In this document: in pieces, positions 7,368 to 16,761 of the stretch
Numbering within the stretch: the first letter of the stretch is position 1
Layout of the letters: each line of letters opens with the position of its first letter
Source of the DNA: Pleomorphomonas sp. T1.2MG-36
Lineage (GTDB): Bacteria > Pseudomonadota > Alphaproteobacteria > Rhizobiales > Pleomorphomonadaceae
Direction: 5' to 3'
Assembly (NCBI RefSeq): GCF_950100655.1
Contig: NZ_CATNLY010000023.1
Span: forward strand, 806,001 to 870,000
Length of the DNA: 64,000 nt
Made by a program: the position numbers and the translations under genes
Notes under the pieces: generated by a model
What the model saw: the letters and a program-made list of their open reading frames with translations, nothing else
Databases searched by the model: none
Told to the model about the DNA's origin: nothing

Positions 7368-8447
7368 TCAACGAATCCCGTTGGCAGCCACCCTCGCTTC
7401 CATGGTTTCCGAGACCGCGATCCGCGGCTCATCCAGGAAGTGGGTATCGGCGTCGGCGGTGCCCTCGATGCGGCCGACGATTGCCCGGGCGAGCCAGCGC
7501 CCGGCGGCGCGAAAATCCTCGTGCGCCGTCTCGATGGCGGGCCGGAACTTGCGGAACAGGTCGGACGATTCCTTGATCACCACGTCGAAGTCGCGACCGA
7601 GCACGAGACCGGCCGACTCGGCCCCGGCGGTTACCGACAGGGCGGCCACGGCGCCGCCGCTGACGAATCCATCCGGCCGGTCGGCGCGCTGCATCAAACG
7701 AAACACTTCGGCCTGAATGCATTCATGCGGGCTGTCGGTGTCGATGCCCACGACGGCAACCGTCTCGAGGCCCAAGGCCGTCACCCCGCGGCAAAAGCCC
7801 GAGGCCATGTGGCGCGCGTAGGCGAGATGCGGAGGCGGCCCGACGAGCGCCACACGACGGCGACCGAGACTGGCAAGGCGCTTGACGGCGCTTTCGGCGT
7901 AGGCCTCGTTGTCGAAGTCGAAATAGGGATGGACGATGCCCATGCTGGTCCGGCCATGGGTCGCAAACGGCACGCCTCGCTCGGTCAGAAAGCGAACGCG
8001 CGCATCGTCGGGCTCGATGCGGGCAAACAGGATGCCGTCGGCGGCGCCGGCCTCGACGATGTTGCGGACCGGCTCGAGAGGATTCGAGGCCGGATCGTGC
8101 ATCATCACGACCAACTGGTAGGTCGACGACGACAGGGCCTCGGAAATGCCATAGATGAGCTGCGAATTGATACCCAGCTCTTCCGCTTCGGTGGCCAGGA
8201 CCAGGGCAATGACGTGACTGCGCCCCGTACGGAGACGAACGCCGGCCCGGTTCGGCTGATAGCCGAGGCTGTCGGCCAGCTTACGGACGCGTGCCTTCGT
8301 CTCCTCTCCGATGTCCGGCGCATCGTGCAGGGCCCGCGATACCGTCGTCACGCCAAGGCCGGCCAGCCGGGCGATGGTCTTGAGCGTCGGCCGAGCGGGC
8401 GGCTGAGCGGGCGCGTCTTCCGAGCGCGTCTCGTCGTGCGATACCAT
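7368..8447 (-). CDS. LacI-family transcriptional regulator (AglR-like)
   Basis: 359-aa repressor. The helix-turn-helix lies at about residues 21-45 (TLKTIARLAGLGVTTVSRAL), with the hinge helix near 60-72 and a periplasmic-binding-protein-like sugar-sensing domain after it. It is divergent from an ABC transporter operon starting at 8890. A perfect palindrome at 8574-8587 in the shared promoter region is the likely operator for both units. The effector should be the sugar (or a product) imported by that transporter. The N-terminal 20 residues before the HTH are longer than usual. Confidence 0.9.
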   Translation of the reverse strand: MVSHDETRSEDAPAQPPARPTLKTIARLAGLGVTTVSRALHDAPDIGEETKARVRKLADSLGYQPNRAGVRLRTGRSHVIALVLATEAEELGINSQLIYGISEALSSSTYQLVVMMHDPASNPLEPVRNIVEAGAADGILFARIEPDDARVRFLTERGVPFATHGRTSMGIVHPYFDFDNEAYAESAVKRLASLGRRRVALVGPPPHLAYARHMASGFCRGVTALGLETVAVVGIDTDSPHECIQAEVFRLMQRADRPDGFVSGGAVAALSVTAGAESAGLVLGRDFDVVIKESSDLFRKFRPAIETAHEDFRAAGRWLARAIVGRIEGTADADTHFLDEPRIAVSETMEARVAANGIR

Positions 8448-8573
8448 ATTGCCAATCAGCGCAATCCCCCGGTCGTTGCCGGCGGCGCTGCTCCTCCCAA
8501 TCGTTCACCCTACATCCTTTGGGCGAGGAACAGAACAGAGGCTTGCGTATTGTTGCGCCTTTGAGTAAGGCTA

Positions 8574-8587
8574 CTGTAACGTTACAG
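8574..8587. promoter_or_regulatory. LacI-family operator between the regulator and transporter operon
   Basis: Perfect 14-bp palindrome CTGTAACGTTACAG with the central CG typical of LacI-family sites. It lies in the 442-bp divergent region 8448-8889, 127 bp from the regulator start and about 300 bp from the transporter start. No further gene was seen in this gap. Confidence 0.7.
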
Positions 8588-8889
8588 GAGAGAATGCCGC
8601 GGGCAACCGCGGAAGGCGCGCCGGCAAGTCGCCAACTGTGATATCGCGAATTCCAGAGGAGATTTCAGCGATATTTCAGCGAGTTGCCGATGGGGGAGCG
8701 AGAGGAGCCAACAGTCGCCGCTGTTCTGTCATCGGCCGTCCGGTCGGATCGTTTGGGTAATTCCATTTTCCTGACCGTCATTTGCCAATGACTCTCTCGA
8801 AAGATGCGCAACCCTGCGGCGTGGGCCGTCCGGGAAGCGTTTGGTCGCGGCGGGGAGCTTGTCGCCGCAGGAGGAAAGGGAGGATCGAG

Positions 8890-10608
8890 ATGTCCTTTGG
8901 TATCAATCGTCGCACCTTCACGGTCGTGTCGGCCGCCGCCCTGATGGCGACAGTGGCCGGCTCGGCCCTTGCGCAGTCGGGTGAGTACCCGCGCAACGAA
9001 ACGCTCTACATGAGCGGTGCCCAGTGGGGCAACATTGTCGGCTTCAACCCCTATTTCGGCAACTTTGCCAACGGTCTGGTTGGCCTCGTCAACGAGACCC
9101 TGTTCCGTTACGACCCGGTCGCCGACAAGTACATCGACTGGCTGGCTGAGAAGGGCGAGTGGGATAGCCCGACCGTGTTCAAGCTGACCATCCGCTCCGG
9201 CATCAAGTGGAGCGATGGCGGCGACTTCACCGCCGACGACGTGAAGTGGAACATCGATCTCGGCAAGCTGCCGACCATCTGGTGGAACGATCTTTACAAG
9301 AGCATCAAGAGTGTCGAGGCGGCCGGCAACACGGTGACGGTGACCTTCGAAGGTACGCCCAACTACCAGGCCTGGCAGAACGCCCTCTGGAACATTCCGA
9401 TGATGAAGCCTTCCCAGTGGAAGGATCACGCCAACGAAACCGAGATCACGTCCTGGACGCCGGAAGAGCCGATCGGTACCGGCCCCTACGTGTTCGACAA
9501 GGCCGGCTATGATCCGACGACTCGCGTCGTCTGGACGAAGACGCCGGACGGCTGGTGGGCATCGAAGGCCGGCATTTCGCCCGATCCGAAGCCCAAATAC
9601 ATCATCGACCTCGTCAACTCGTCGAACAACGTGGCGCTCGGCCTGCTGCTCTCCGGCAAGCAGGACCTCAACAACAACTTCCTGCCGGGCGTGGCGACGC
9701 TGATCAGCGGCGGCTATGGCCTGCACACCTACTACGACAAGCCGCCCTACATGCTGCCGGCGGTCACCTCCTGGCTGCTGCCGAACACCAAGAAGGCACC
9801 GCTCGACGACGCGGCCTTCCGCCGTGCGCTGGCCTTTGCCATCAACACCGACCAGATCGCCAAGGTTGACTACGGCAACGTCGTGCTGCCCGCCAGCCCG
9901 ACCGGTCTGCTGCCGGTGTGGGACAAGTACATCGACAAGGAAGCGGTGAAGAAGCACGGCTTCAGCTACAACCCGAAGAAGGCAGCCGAGATCCTCGACA
10001 AGGCCGGCTACAAGAAGGGCGCCGACGGCTTCTACCAGACGCCGAAGGGCGAGCCGATCGACCTCAAGATCGAGGTTCCCTCGGGCTGGTCGGACTGGAT
10101 GCAGGCGGTGCAGATGATCTCGGCCGACGCCAAGGCGGTCGGCATCAAGATCACGCCGAAGTATCCGGACTTCAACACCTACCAGTCGCAGCGCAACACC
10201 GGCAATTTCGATCTGATGATCGAAAATTCCCAGCCGCTCAGCGACACGCCCTACACCTACTACCGCTACCTCTACCAGCTTCCCATCCTGAGCTCGCAGA
10301 CCAACTACAACTTTGCGCGCTTCGAGGACAAGAAGGCCTGGGATCTCACTGTGGAGCTCGCCAAGACGCCGCGTACCGACATCGACAAGATGAAGGAAAT
10401 CACGGCCAAGCTTCAGGTCAGCTTCATGGAAGAGCTGCCGATGATTCCGCTCTGGTACAACGGCGCCTGGGCTCAGATGAGCACCACCACCTGGAAGAAC
10501 TGGCCGGCCGACGGCACCGACCGTCAGTTCATCCCGATCGCGTGGCGCGGCTGGCTGCAGATGACCGGCCTCGACACCATCACGCATCTCGAGCCGGCCG
10601 GCGAGTAA
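8890..10608 (+). CDS. ABC transporter substrate-binding protein, family 5 (oligosaccharide/peptide type)
   Basis: 572-aa periplasmic binding protein of the DppA/OppA fold. The signal region INRRTFTVVSAAALMATVAGSALAQ contains a twin-arginine-like NRRTF motif, so Tat export is possible. The family-5 core is visible (FKLTIRSGIKWSDGGDFTADDVKWNI). It opens an operon with two permeases and two ATPases. The divergent LacI regulator suggests a sugar ligand: family-5 proteins carry oligosaccharides as well as peptides. The ATG at 8890 follows GGGAGGATCGAG. Predicted cargo: a plant oligosaccharide or glycoside, not provable here. Confidence 0.88.
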   Translation: MSFGINRRTFTVVSAAALMATVAGSALAQSGEYPRNETLYMSGAQWGNIVGFNPYFGNFANGLVGLVNETLFRYDPVADKYIDWLAEKGEWDSPTVFKLTIRSGIKWSDGGDFTADDVKWNIDLGKLPTIWWNDLYKSIKSVEAAGNTVTVTFEGTPNYQAWQNALWNIPMMKPSQWKDHANETEITSWTPEEPIGTGPYVFDKAGYDPTTRVVWTKTPDGWWASKAGISPDPKPKYIIDLVNSSNNVALGLLLSGKQDLNNNFLPGVATLISGGYGLHTYYDKPPYMLPAVTSWLLPNTKKAPLDDAAFRRALAFAINTDQIAKVDYGNVVLPASPTGLLPVWDKYIDKEAVKKHGFSYNPKKAAEILDKAGYKKGADGFYQTPKGEPIDLKIEVPSGWSDWMQAVQMISADAKAVGIKITPKYPDFNTYQSQRNTGNFDLMIENSQPLSDTPYTYYRYLYQLPILSSQTNYNFARFEDKKAWDLTVELAKTPRTDIDKMKEITAKLQVSFMEELPMIPLWYNGAWAQMSTTTWKNWPADGTDRQFIPIAWRGWLQMTGLDTITHLEPAGE

Positions 10609-10622
10609 GTCGCCGTTTCCCC

Positions 10623-10648
10623 GTCCCGGTGGCCAACGCCGCCGGGAC
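10623..10648 (+). other. Intercistronic stem-loop after binding-protein gene
   Basis: 11-bp stem (10 of 11 pairs) GTCCCGGTGGC / GCCGCCGGGAC with loop CAAC, 14 bases after the binding-protein stop and 110 bp before the first permease. No T-tract follows. It probably stabilises the upstream message or causes partial termination. Confidence 0.6.
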
Positions 10649-10758
10649 GCCTCCGCCCGACCGAACGAACGACTCGCTCGCGCAGAACCTGGACGACGGC
10701 AACCGTCGCCGTCCGGGTCCGGCCGGGGGATCTTTGTTCCTTTTCCGGAGCCCCGACC

Positions 10759-11751
10759 GTGCTGCGCTATCTCGCCCGGAAGCTATTCATCTATATCCTG
10801 ACGTTCATCGTCGCGGTGACCATCGACTGGGCCATCCCCCGCTTCATGCCGGGCAATCCCGTCGACGCGCTCGTGTCGCGCATCGCCCTCATGCCGGACG
10901 CCAACGCGGCGCTGACATCCTATTTCATGGCGGCCTTCAATCTCGACCAGCCGCTATGGCAGCAGTATCTCAATTTCTGGTGGGCCTTGTTCAACGGCGA
11001 TCTCGGCCGGTCGATCATGCTGTTCCCGACCCCGGTGACGACGCTGATCGGCCGCGCCCTGCCCTACACGCTGGGCCTGCTGCTGCCGTCGATCCTGCTC
11101 TCCTGGTATGTCGGCAACGTCGTCGGTGCGCTGGCGGCGCGGCGCAAGCTTCTGGACAACAGCGTACTGCCTCTCGGCTACCTGCTCACCGCAACGCCCT
11201 ACATGTGGCTCGGCATCCTGCTCGCCTGGGTTCTCGGCTCGACGCTCGGCTGGTTCCCCCTGGCCTTCGGCTACGACCAGTCGCTCAAGGCCGAGTGGTC
11301 CTGGCAGTTCTTCGGCAGCTTGCTCTACCACTGGTTCCTGCCGTTTGCCTCGTTGTTCCTGGTAGCGCTCGGCGGCTGGGCGATCGGCATGCGCAACATG
11401 ATCATCTACGAACTTGAAAGCGACTACGCCAACTATCTGATGGCGCTCGGCGCTCCGCAGCGGCTCGTGCGCAAATACGCCTTCCGCAACGCCATGCTGC
11501 CGCAAATCACCGGCCTCGCCCTGCAACTCGGCGCAGTGGTCGGCGGCGCGCTGGTAACCGAAATCGTCTTCTCCTATCCCGGTCTCGGCTGGCTGGTGCT
11601 CTCTGGCATCCAGAACCAGGACTATTTCGTGATCCAGGGCGTGTTCCTGTTCATCATCGTCGGCGTCCTGCTCGCCAACCTGATCGTTGATGTCGTCTAC
11701 GTAATCGTCGATCCGCGCACCCGCGTCGGACTGCAAGGAGATGCAGCATGA
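10759..11751 (+). CDS. ABC transporter permease, DppB-type
   Basis: 330-aa inner-membrane permease with about six segments, starting at GTG (protein MLRYLARKLFIYILTFIVAV). It shows the binding-protein-dependent transport fold with the C-terminal half VTEIVFSYPGLGWLV typical of DppB/OppB subunits. The C-terminal end DPRTRVGLQGDAA is also family-like. It overlaps the next permease by 4 bases (ATGA). It forms the membrane channel with that protein for the substrate bound by the family-5 protein encoded upstream. Confidence 0.88.
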   Translation: MLRYLARKLFIYILTFIVAVTIDWAIPRFMPGNPVDALVSRIALMPDANAALTSYFMAAFNLDQPLWQQYLNFWWALFNGDLGRSIMLFPTPVTTLIGRALPYTLGLLLPSILLSWYVGNVVGALAARRKLLDNSVLPLGYLLTATPYMWLGILLAWVLGSTLGWFPLAFGYDQSLKAEWSWQFFGSLLYHWFLPFASLFLVALGGWAIGMRNMIIYELESDYANYLMALGAPQRLVRKYAFRNAMLPQITGLALQLGAVVGGALVTEIVFSYPGLGWLVLSGIQNQDYFVIQGVFLFIIVGVLLANLIVDVVYVIVDPRTRVGLQGDAA

Positions 11752-12638
11752 CGAGCACCACCAGTTCTTCTCCGGCAGCCCCCGCCGCCAAGAGCGGCCG
11801 CAACGAGATCCTCTATTTCGCCTTCCGCAACACCAAGCTGGTGATCGGCGCCATCGTCTTCGTGCTCTTCCTCCTGGGCGCGATCTTCGGTCCGATGTTC
11901 GCGACTCACGAGCCTCTGACCTTCGATGCTCCTCCGGGCATGCCGCCCTCGGCCGACTACTGGTTCGGCACCACGCTGTTTGGCCAGGACGTGTTCTCCC
12001 AGTTCGTCCACGGCCTGCGTTCCAGCTTCATCGTCGGAGCACTGGGCGGCGTCACGGCAGCGGTGATCGGCATGCTGGTCGGCTTCTTCGCCGGCTACCG
12101 TGGAGGCATCATCGACGAAGTACTGAACATGCTGACCAACGTCGTGCTGGTCATTCCCACCTTCGCCGTCCTTCTGGTGGTTGCCGCCTATCTCAGCGTG
12201 CGCGGCCTCGGCACGGAAGCCATGTTCATCGGCCTGACCTCCTGGCCCTGGGCGGCGCGCGCCATCCGCGCCCAGACCTTCTCGCTCACCTCGCGCGACT
12301 TCGTCGGCATGGCACGACTCAACGGCGAGAGCACCTTCCGCATCATCTTCGGCGAGATCGCGCCGAACATGAGCTCCTATCTGGTGATGACCTTCATCCT
12401 GCTGTTCGGCGGCGCCATCCTCACCGCCGCGACGCTGGACTTCATCGGGCTGGGACCGACCGACTCCATCTCGCTCGGCCTGATGATGAACTACTCGGTG
12501 ATGAACGCCGCGCTGCAGCTCGGCATGTGGTGGTGGTTCGTGCCGCCGGGCCTTGCCATCACCGCCATCGTCGGCTCGCTCTACGTCATGAACGTCGGCC
12601 TCGACGAGGTGTTCAATCCCAAGCTGAGGACGCTCTGA
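11748..12638 (+). CDS. ABC transporter permease, DppC-type
   Basis: 296-aa permease with an N-terminal hydrophobic segment (about residues 29-49), a periplasmic region containing YWFGTTLFGQDVFSQFVHGLR (the DppC hallmark near the second segment) and four or five further membrane helices. It ends NPKLRTL. It starts with a 4-base overlap with the DppB-type gene and is followed after 1 bp by the first ATPase gene, so it is part of one tightly coupled operon. Confidence 0.88.
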   Translation: MTSTTSSSPAAPAAKSGRNEILYFAFRNTKLVIGAIVFVLFLLGAIFGPMFATHEPLTFDAPPGMPPSADYWFGTTLFGQDVFSQFVHGLRSSFIVGALGGVTAAVIGMLVGFFAGYRGGIIDEVLNMLTNVVLVIPTFAVLLVVAAYLSVRGLGTEAMFIGLTSWPWAARAIRAQTFSLTSRDFVGMARLNGESTFRIIFGEIAPNMSSYLVMTFILLFGGAILTAATLDFIGLGPTDSISLGLMMNYSVMNAALQLGMWWWFVPPGLAITAIVGSLYVMNVGLDEVFNPKLRTL

Positions 12639-12639
12639 C

Positions 12640-13602
12640 ATGCTGGCGGTATCCGACCTCAAGATCCACTATCGGACGCTCGCCGGCAGCGTCAAAGCCC
12701 TCGACGGCGTCAGCTTCTCCGTCGCCGACGGCGAAATCATGGGCCTGGCCGGCGAGTCCGGCTGCGGCAAGTCGACGCTGGGCAAGGCGCTGATCCGCCT
12801 CGAAGAACGCATGCAATATGTCGGCGGAGAGGTAAGGCTCGACGACAAGGTCCTGCCGATCGCCGACGACAAGGCGATGAACCCATACCGCTTCCGCGAG
12901 GTCTCCATCGTTCCTCAATATGCCATGAGCGCGCTCAATCCGACGCGCCGCATCGGCCGGATGATCGACGAGCTTCTGGAAACGCGCGGGCTCAAGGGGG
13001 CGGCGTTGCGCCCCGAGCTCGAACGGCGCCTCGCCATTCTCGGTCTCGCGCCCGACGTGCTCGGCATGTATCCGATCGAGCTGTCCGGCGGCATGAAGCA
13101 GCGCGTCGTCATGGTCCTCTCGACCCTGCTCGATCCGTCGCTGCTCATCGCCGACGAGGTGACGTCGGCCCTCGACGTGGCCTCGCAGAAGAAGGTGGCC
13201 GGTGCGCTGGTGGAGTTCCGCGATCGCGGTTACGTCAAATCGATGATCGTGGTCACCCACGATCTCGCCATCCTCGCCCAGATCGCCGACAGCATCATGA
13301 TCATGTACGCCGGCAAACTGGCCGAGAAGGCGCCGACGCGCACCATCGTCGAGGCACCGGTGCATCCCTACACGCGCCTGTTGCTCGGTTCGCTGCCCGA
13401 GGTGGGCATCCGCTTCGAGGATAAGCGGTTGCCGGGCATCAAGGGGCGACCACCGTCTCTCCTCTCTCCGCCGGCAGGCTGCCGCTTCCGCGACCGTTGC
13501 CCGCTGGCCTTCGGCAAGTGCGTCGAAGAGCCCCCCTTCATCGAGATCGCTCCCGACCATCAGGTCGCTTGCTGGAAGGCGGACGCCCATGCTCAAGGTT
13601 GA
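12640..13602 (+). CDS. ABC transporter ATP-binding protein, DppD/OppD-type
   Basis: 320-aa ATPase. Walker A GESGCGKST at 38-46, signature LSGGMKQRV at 148-156 and Walker B LLIADE at 168-173. The C-terminal oligopeptide-transporter domain is present, with the cysteine series GCRFRDRCPLAFGKC and a last VACW that in relatives binds an iron-sulfur cluster. It couples ATP hydrolysis to import with the ATPase encoded next, whose gene it overlaps by 14 bases. Confidence 0.9.
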   Translation: MLAVSDLKIHYRTLAGSVKALDGVSFSVADGEIMGLAGESGCGKSTLGKALIRLEERMQYVGGEVRLDDKVLPIADDKAMNPYRFREVSIVPQYAMSALNPTRRIGRMIDELLETRGLKGAALRPELERRLAILGLAPDVLGMYPIELSGGMKQRVVMVLSTLLDPSLLIADEVTSALDVASQKKVAGALVEFRDRGYVKSMIVVTHDLAILAQIADSIMIMYAGKLAEKAPTRTIVEAPVHPYTRLLLGSLPEVGIRFEDKRLPGIKGRPPSLLSPPAGCRFRDRCPLAFGKCVEEPPFIEIAPDHQVACWKADAHAQG

Positions 13603-14467
13603 GAACGTATCCAAGGTGTTCCGCTCTGGCGCCTTTGGCGGCAAGAAGAAGCGCGTGATCCAAGACATCGACTTCGAGGTGAAGCCCGGCGAGGTGGTCT
13701 CCCTGATCGGCGAAAGCGGCTCGGGCAAGACCACCGTCGGTCGCATGATCCTTCGTCTCACGTCGGTGAGCGAGGGACGCATCACCTTCGATGGCGAGGA
13801 CGTCTCGACGCTGAAAGGCGCCAGCCTGAAGGCCTACTATCGCCGCGTCCAGGGCGTGTTTCAGGATCCCTTCAGTTCGTTCAACCCGATCTTCAAGGTC
13901 GGGCGCGTTTTCCGCACCATCCGCCGCGAGTTCCTGGCCGACCTTGATAACGCAGCTTGGGAGGAACGCCTGACGGGCGCGCTCAACGCCGTCGGCCTGG
14001 AGGACGCCGCCCTCGACAAGTTCCCCCACCAGATGAGCGGCGGTCAGTTGCAGCGCCTCTTGATCGCTCGCGCCCTCGTTCTCGACATCCGGCTGCTCGT
14101 CGCCGACGAGATCATTTCGATGCTCGACGCCTCGACCCGCATCGACGTGCTCAACCTGCTCGGCGATCTCAAGCGCAAGGGACTGTCGATCATCTTCGTC
14201 ACCCACGACCTCGCGCTGGGCAACTACATCTCCGACCGGATCATCATCCTGCAGAAGGGCGTCATCGTCGAAATGGGGGCGACCGACAAGGTGTTCGGCG
14301 ACCCGCAGCATCCCTACACCCGATCCCTGCTCGACGCCGTACCGCATCTCCACGAGCGCTGGAGCGAGGAAGAGCTGAAGGACCTGGGGCTCGTCGCCGA
14401 TACCGCCCGGTTCGGAGGCCACCTCATCGAGCATCGGGAGAACCATCTCGTACGGGTTTATTCCTGA
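13589..14467 (+). CDS. ABC transporter ATP-binding protein, DppF/OppF-type
   Basis: 292-aa ATPase and partner of the DppD-type subunit. Walker A GESGSGKTT at 41-49, Q-loop in VFQDPFSSFNP, signature MSGGQLQRL at 149-157, Walker B LLVADE near 169-174. The segment after Walker B reads IISMLDAS rather than the common PTSALD, still compatible with a working D-loop. Its C-terminus lacks the four-cysteine series seen in the DppD-type partner. It is the last transporter gene of the operon; an FAD oxidase gene follows 84 bp later. Confidence 0.88.
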   Translation: MLKVENVSKVFRSGAFGGKKKRVIQDIDFEVKPGEVVSLIGESGSGKTTVGRMILRLTSVSEGRITFDGEDVSTLKGASLKAYYRRVQGVFQDPFSSFNPIFKVGRVFRTIRREFLADLDNAAWEERLTGALNAVGLEDAALDKFPHQMSGGQLQRLLIARALVLDIRLLVADEIISMLDASTRIDVLNLLGDLKRKGLSIIFVTHDLALGNYISDRIIILQKGVIVEMGATDKVFGDPQHPYTRSLLDAVPHLHERWSEEELKDLGLVADTARFGGHLIEHRENHLVRVYS

Positions 14468-14551
14468 GCGACAGCACAGGAGGCCAATCGACCTGTCCTG
14501 CTCACCGGCCGGCATGCTATGCCGGTCGCAGATTTGCAGCGGGGCGGCGAG

Positions 14552-15949
14552 ATGAACGGGCGCGGCGAGGCACAGGCTTTTTTGGAACTGCGGGCGGCGC
14601 TCGGGCCGTCCGGATATCTTGACGGCGACGATATCCCGCCCCGCAACCATGCCGATGCCTCCGTGCTGCCTCCGCAGGGGCCACTCGCCGTCCTGCGGCC
14701 CGCGTCGACCGACGAGGTGTCGGCCGCGCTTGCCATCGCCTCCCGTCACCATCTCGCCGTGACCGTACAGGGCGGACTGACCGGCCTCTGCGGCGGAGCG
14801 ACGCCGGCTCCCGGATCGCTGGCGCTCTCACTCGAGCGGCTCACCGGCATCAAGGAGATCGACGGCCGCGCCATGACGCTGACGGCCAGGGCCGGCACAC
14901 CGCTTGAGGCGATGCAGCGGGCGGCCGAGGCGGAAGGGTTCCTGTTCCCGGTCGATTTCGGCGCGCGCGGCACGGCGACGGCCGGCGGCATCGTGTCGAC
15001 CAATGCCGGCGGCAATCGCGTGCTGCGCTACGGCATGACGCGCGCCTCGGTGATCGGCCTCGAGGCGGTGCTTGCCGACGGCACGGTGATCGGCTCGCTG
15101 AACAAGATGCTGAAGAACAACGCCGGGCCCGACCTGAAACAGATGTTCGTCGGATCCGAGGGCCTGCTCGGCGTGGTGACGCGGGTGGTGTTCGCGCTTC
15201 AACCGCTGCCCCGCTGGACCGGGCTGGCGTTGGTCGCCGTTCGCGACTTCGAAGCCGCCGCCGACATTCTCGCCAGCGCCCGCGCCGATCTCGGTCCGAC
15301 GCTGTCCGCCTTCGAGGTGATGTGGCCCGACTACTGGACGATGGTGACGGCAAACGTACCCGGCCGCCGCGATCCATTCGACGGCGGACACGGTCTCTAT
15401 CTGCTGGTCGAGGGGCACGGCCGCGACGCGACGCGTGACGGCGCCGCATTCGAGGCCTTCCTGGAGGGCATCTATGAGGCGGGCCTTGTCGAAGATGCGA
15501 TGCTGGCGCAGTCACTGTCCGACATGGAGGCCTTCTGGGCGATCCGCGACGCCTCGGCGGAAATCGAGCCGGTGCTGGGCGATCATGAGAGCTTCGACGT
15601 CGGCTTGCCACCCAGTGAGGTCGGACGCTTCGTCGACGCTTGCCGCGTAGCGCTGGCGCGCGAGCTGCCGGCGAGCCGGGCCGTGTTCTTCGGCCACGCC
15701 GCTGACGGCAACATCCATGTCATGGCCTCGGTGCCCGAGCCAGGCCCGCACGGCCATCATGCGGTGGAAAGCGTCGTTTACGGCGTCACGCGCAGCTTCT
15801 CCGGCTCGGTGTCGGCCGAACACGGCATCGGCGCGCTGAAGCGCGGCTGGCTGGCCCACAGCCGGTCATCCGCCGAGATCGCCTTGATGAAGCGCCTCAA
15901 GGCGGCGGTCGACCCCAAAGGCCTCCTCAACCCCGGCAAGGTCATTTAG
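14552..15949 (+). CDS. FAD-linked oxidase, GlcD/D-2-hydroxyacid dehydrogenase family
   Basis: 465-aa flavoprotein of the VAO/PCMH family. The FAD-binding half shows QGGLTGLCGG and GTATAGGIVSTNAGGN; the C-terminal half shows GHAADGNIHVM and GSVSAEHGIGALKR, conserved in D-lactate, glycolate and D-2-hydroxyglutarate dehydrogenases. It oxidises a D-2-hydroxy acid, passing electrons to FAD and then the respiratory chain or a partner. I chose the ATG at 14552 (GGGCGGCGAG upstream). Lying 84 bp after the ABC operon, it may act on a product of the imported compound. It converges with the PotC-type gene (13 bp between stops). Confidence 0.88.
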   Translation: MNGRGEAQAFLELRAALGPSGYLDGDDIPPRNHADASVLPPQGPLAVLRPASTDEVSAALAIASRHHLAVTVQGGLTGLCGGATPAPGSLALSLERLTGIKEIDGRAMTLTARAGTPLEAMQRAAEAEGFLFPVDFGARGTATAGGIVSTNAGGNRVLRYGMTRASVIGLEAVLADGTVIGSLNKMLKNNAGPDLKQMFVGSEGLLGVVTRVVFALQPLPRWTGLALVAVRDFEAAADILASARADLGPTLSAFEVMWPDYWTMVTANVPGRRDPFDGGHGLYLLVEGHGRDATRDGAAFEAFLEGIYEAGLVEDAMLAQSLSDMEAFWAIRDASAEIEPVLGDHESFDVGLPPSEVGRFVDACRVALARELPASRAVFFGHAADGNIHVMASVPEPGPHGHHAVESVVYGVTRSFSGSVSAEHGIGALKRGWLAHSRSSAEIALMKRLKAAVDPKGLLNPGKVI

Positions 15950-15962
15950 GGCAGGCCGCAGG

Positions 15963-16760
15963 TCAGTCCTTCGAGGACATGGCGCCCATCAGTCTGGGCA
16001 GGTCGCCGAAGCGGGCGATGAGGCCGAACACCGCTGCCGTCACGGCCACGAACAACACCGACACGGCCGCCATGGTCGGCGTGTAGCCGTAGCGGAGCGC
16101 GTTGAACACCTTGATCGGCAGCGTTTCGCGCACGAAGCCGATGGTCATGTAGGCGACGATGTATTCGTTGAGCGACAGCACGAAGGCGAAGGCGTAGCCG
16201 GAGACGACATAGGGCAGGATCAGCGGCAAGACGACGGTTCGGAACACCGTCCGGTCGTCGGCGCCCATGGTGGCGGCCGCCTCCGTCAGCGAACGATCGA
16301 TCGACGAGAAGCCGAGCGTCAGCGTCACCAGCGGCAGCGTCACGAAGAAGATGGCGTGGGCGATCACGGCCGTCCACACCTGACCGTAGAAGCCGGACGT
16401 CGCCCAGAAGGTGAGAAAGCCCAGCGCGGTGATCACCGGCGGCAGCGTGAAGGGCGCGACGCCGAGCAGTTGGAATACCTGCGCCCACGGCGCGACGCGC
16501 CGCCACAGAAACCAGGCGAGCGGCAAGGCGATGGCGACGGCCAGCGCCGCCGAGGTGACGGCCAGCAGCACAGAGGCGACAAGCGCGCGAAGCCACTCGG
16601 GGTTGACGAAGATCTCGGCGAACCAGTGCAGGGAGAAGCCCTGCGGCGGAAATGCGAGATTCTGCTTCTCGTTGAACGAGACGCCGGTGACGACGACGAT
16701 CGGCGCGGCGAGAAAGATGCCGACCAGCGCCAGATAGAGGCGGGAGAGCAGGCGTCCCAT
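15963..16760 (-). CDS. ABC transporter permease, PotC-type (polyamine family)
   Basis: 265-aa permease of the spermidine/putrescine/thiamine-type (MOI) group, about six membrane segments, the first at residues 5-25. The cytoplasmic EAA loop reads LTEAAATMGADDRTVFRTVVLPLI, close to PotC. It is the last gene of the four-gene transporter operon and starts 1 bp after the PotB-type stop. It ends IARFGDLPRLMGAMSSKD. The linked ureohydrolase gene suggests a guanidino or polyamine-like cargo. Confidence 0.88.
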   Translation of the reverse strand: MGRLLSRLYLALVGIFLAAPIVVVTGVSFNEKQNLAFPPQGFSLHWFAEIFVNPEWLRALVASVLLAVTSAALAVAIALPLAWFLWRRVAPWAQVFQLLGVAPFTLPPVITALGFLTFWATSGFYGQVWTAVIAHAIFFVTLPLVTLTLGFSSIDRSLTEAAATMGADDRTVFRTVVLPLILPYVVSGYAFAFVLSLNEYIVAYMTIGFVRETLPIKVFNALRYGYTPTMAAVSVLFVAVTAAVFGLIARFGDLPRLMGAMSSKD

Positions 16761-16761
16761 C

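Noticed and set aside
8665..10587. 640-codon open frame on the minus strand opposite the binding-protein gene
   Set aside because: Antisense shadow of GC-rich coding sequence: Arg/Gly/Val/Asp-rich, no motif, no ribosome site, while the plus strand encodes an intact family-5 protein.
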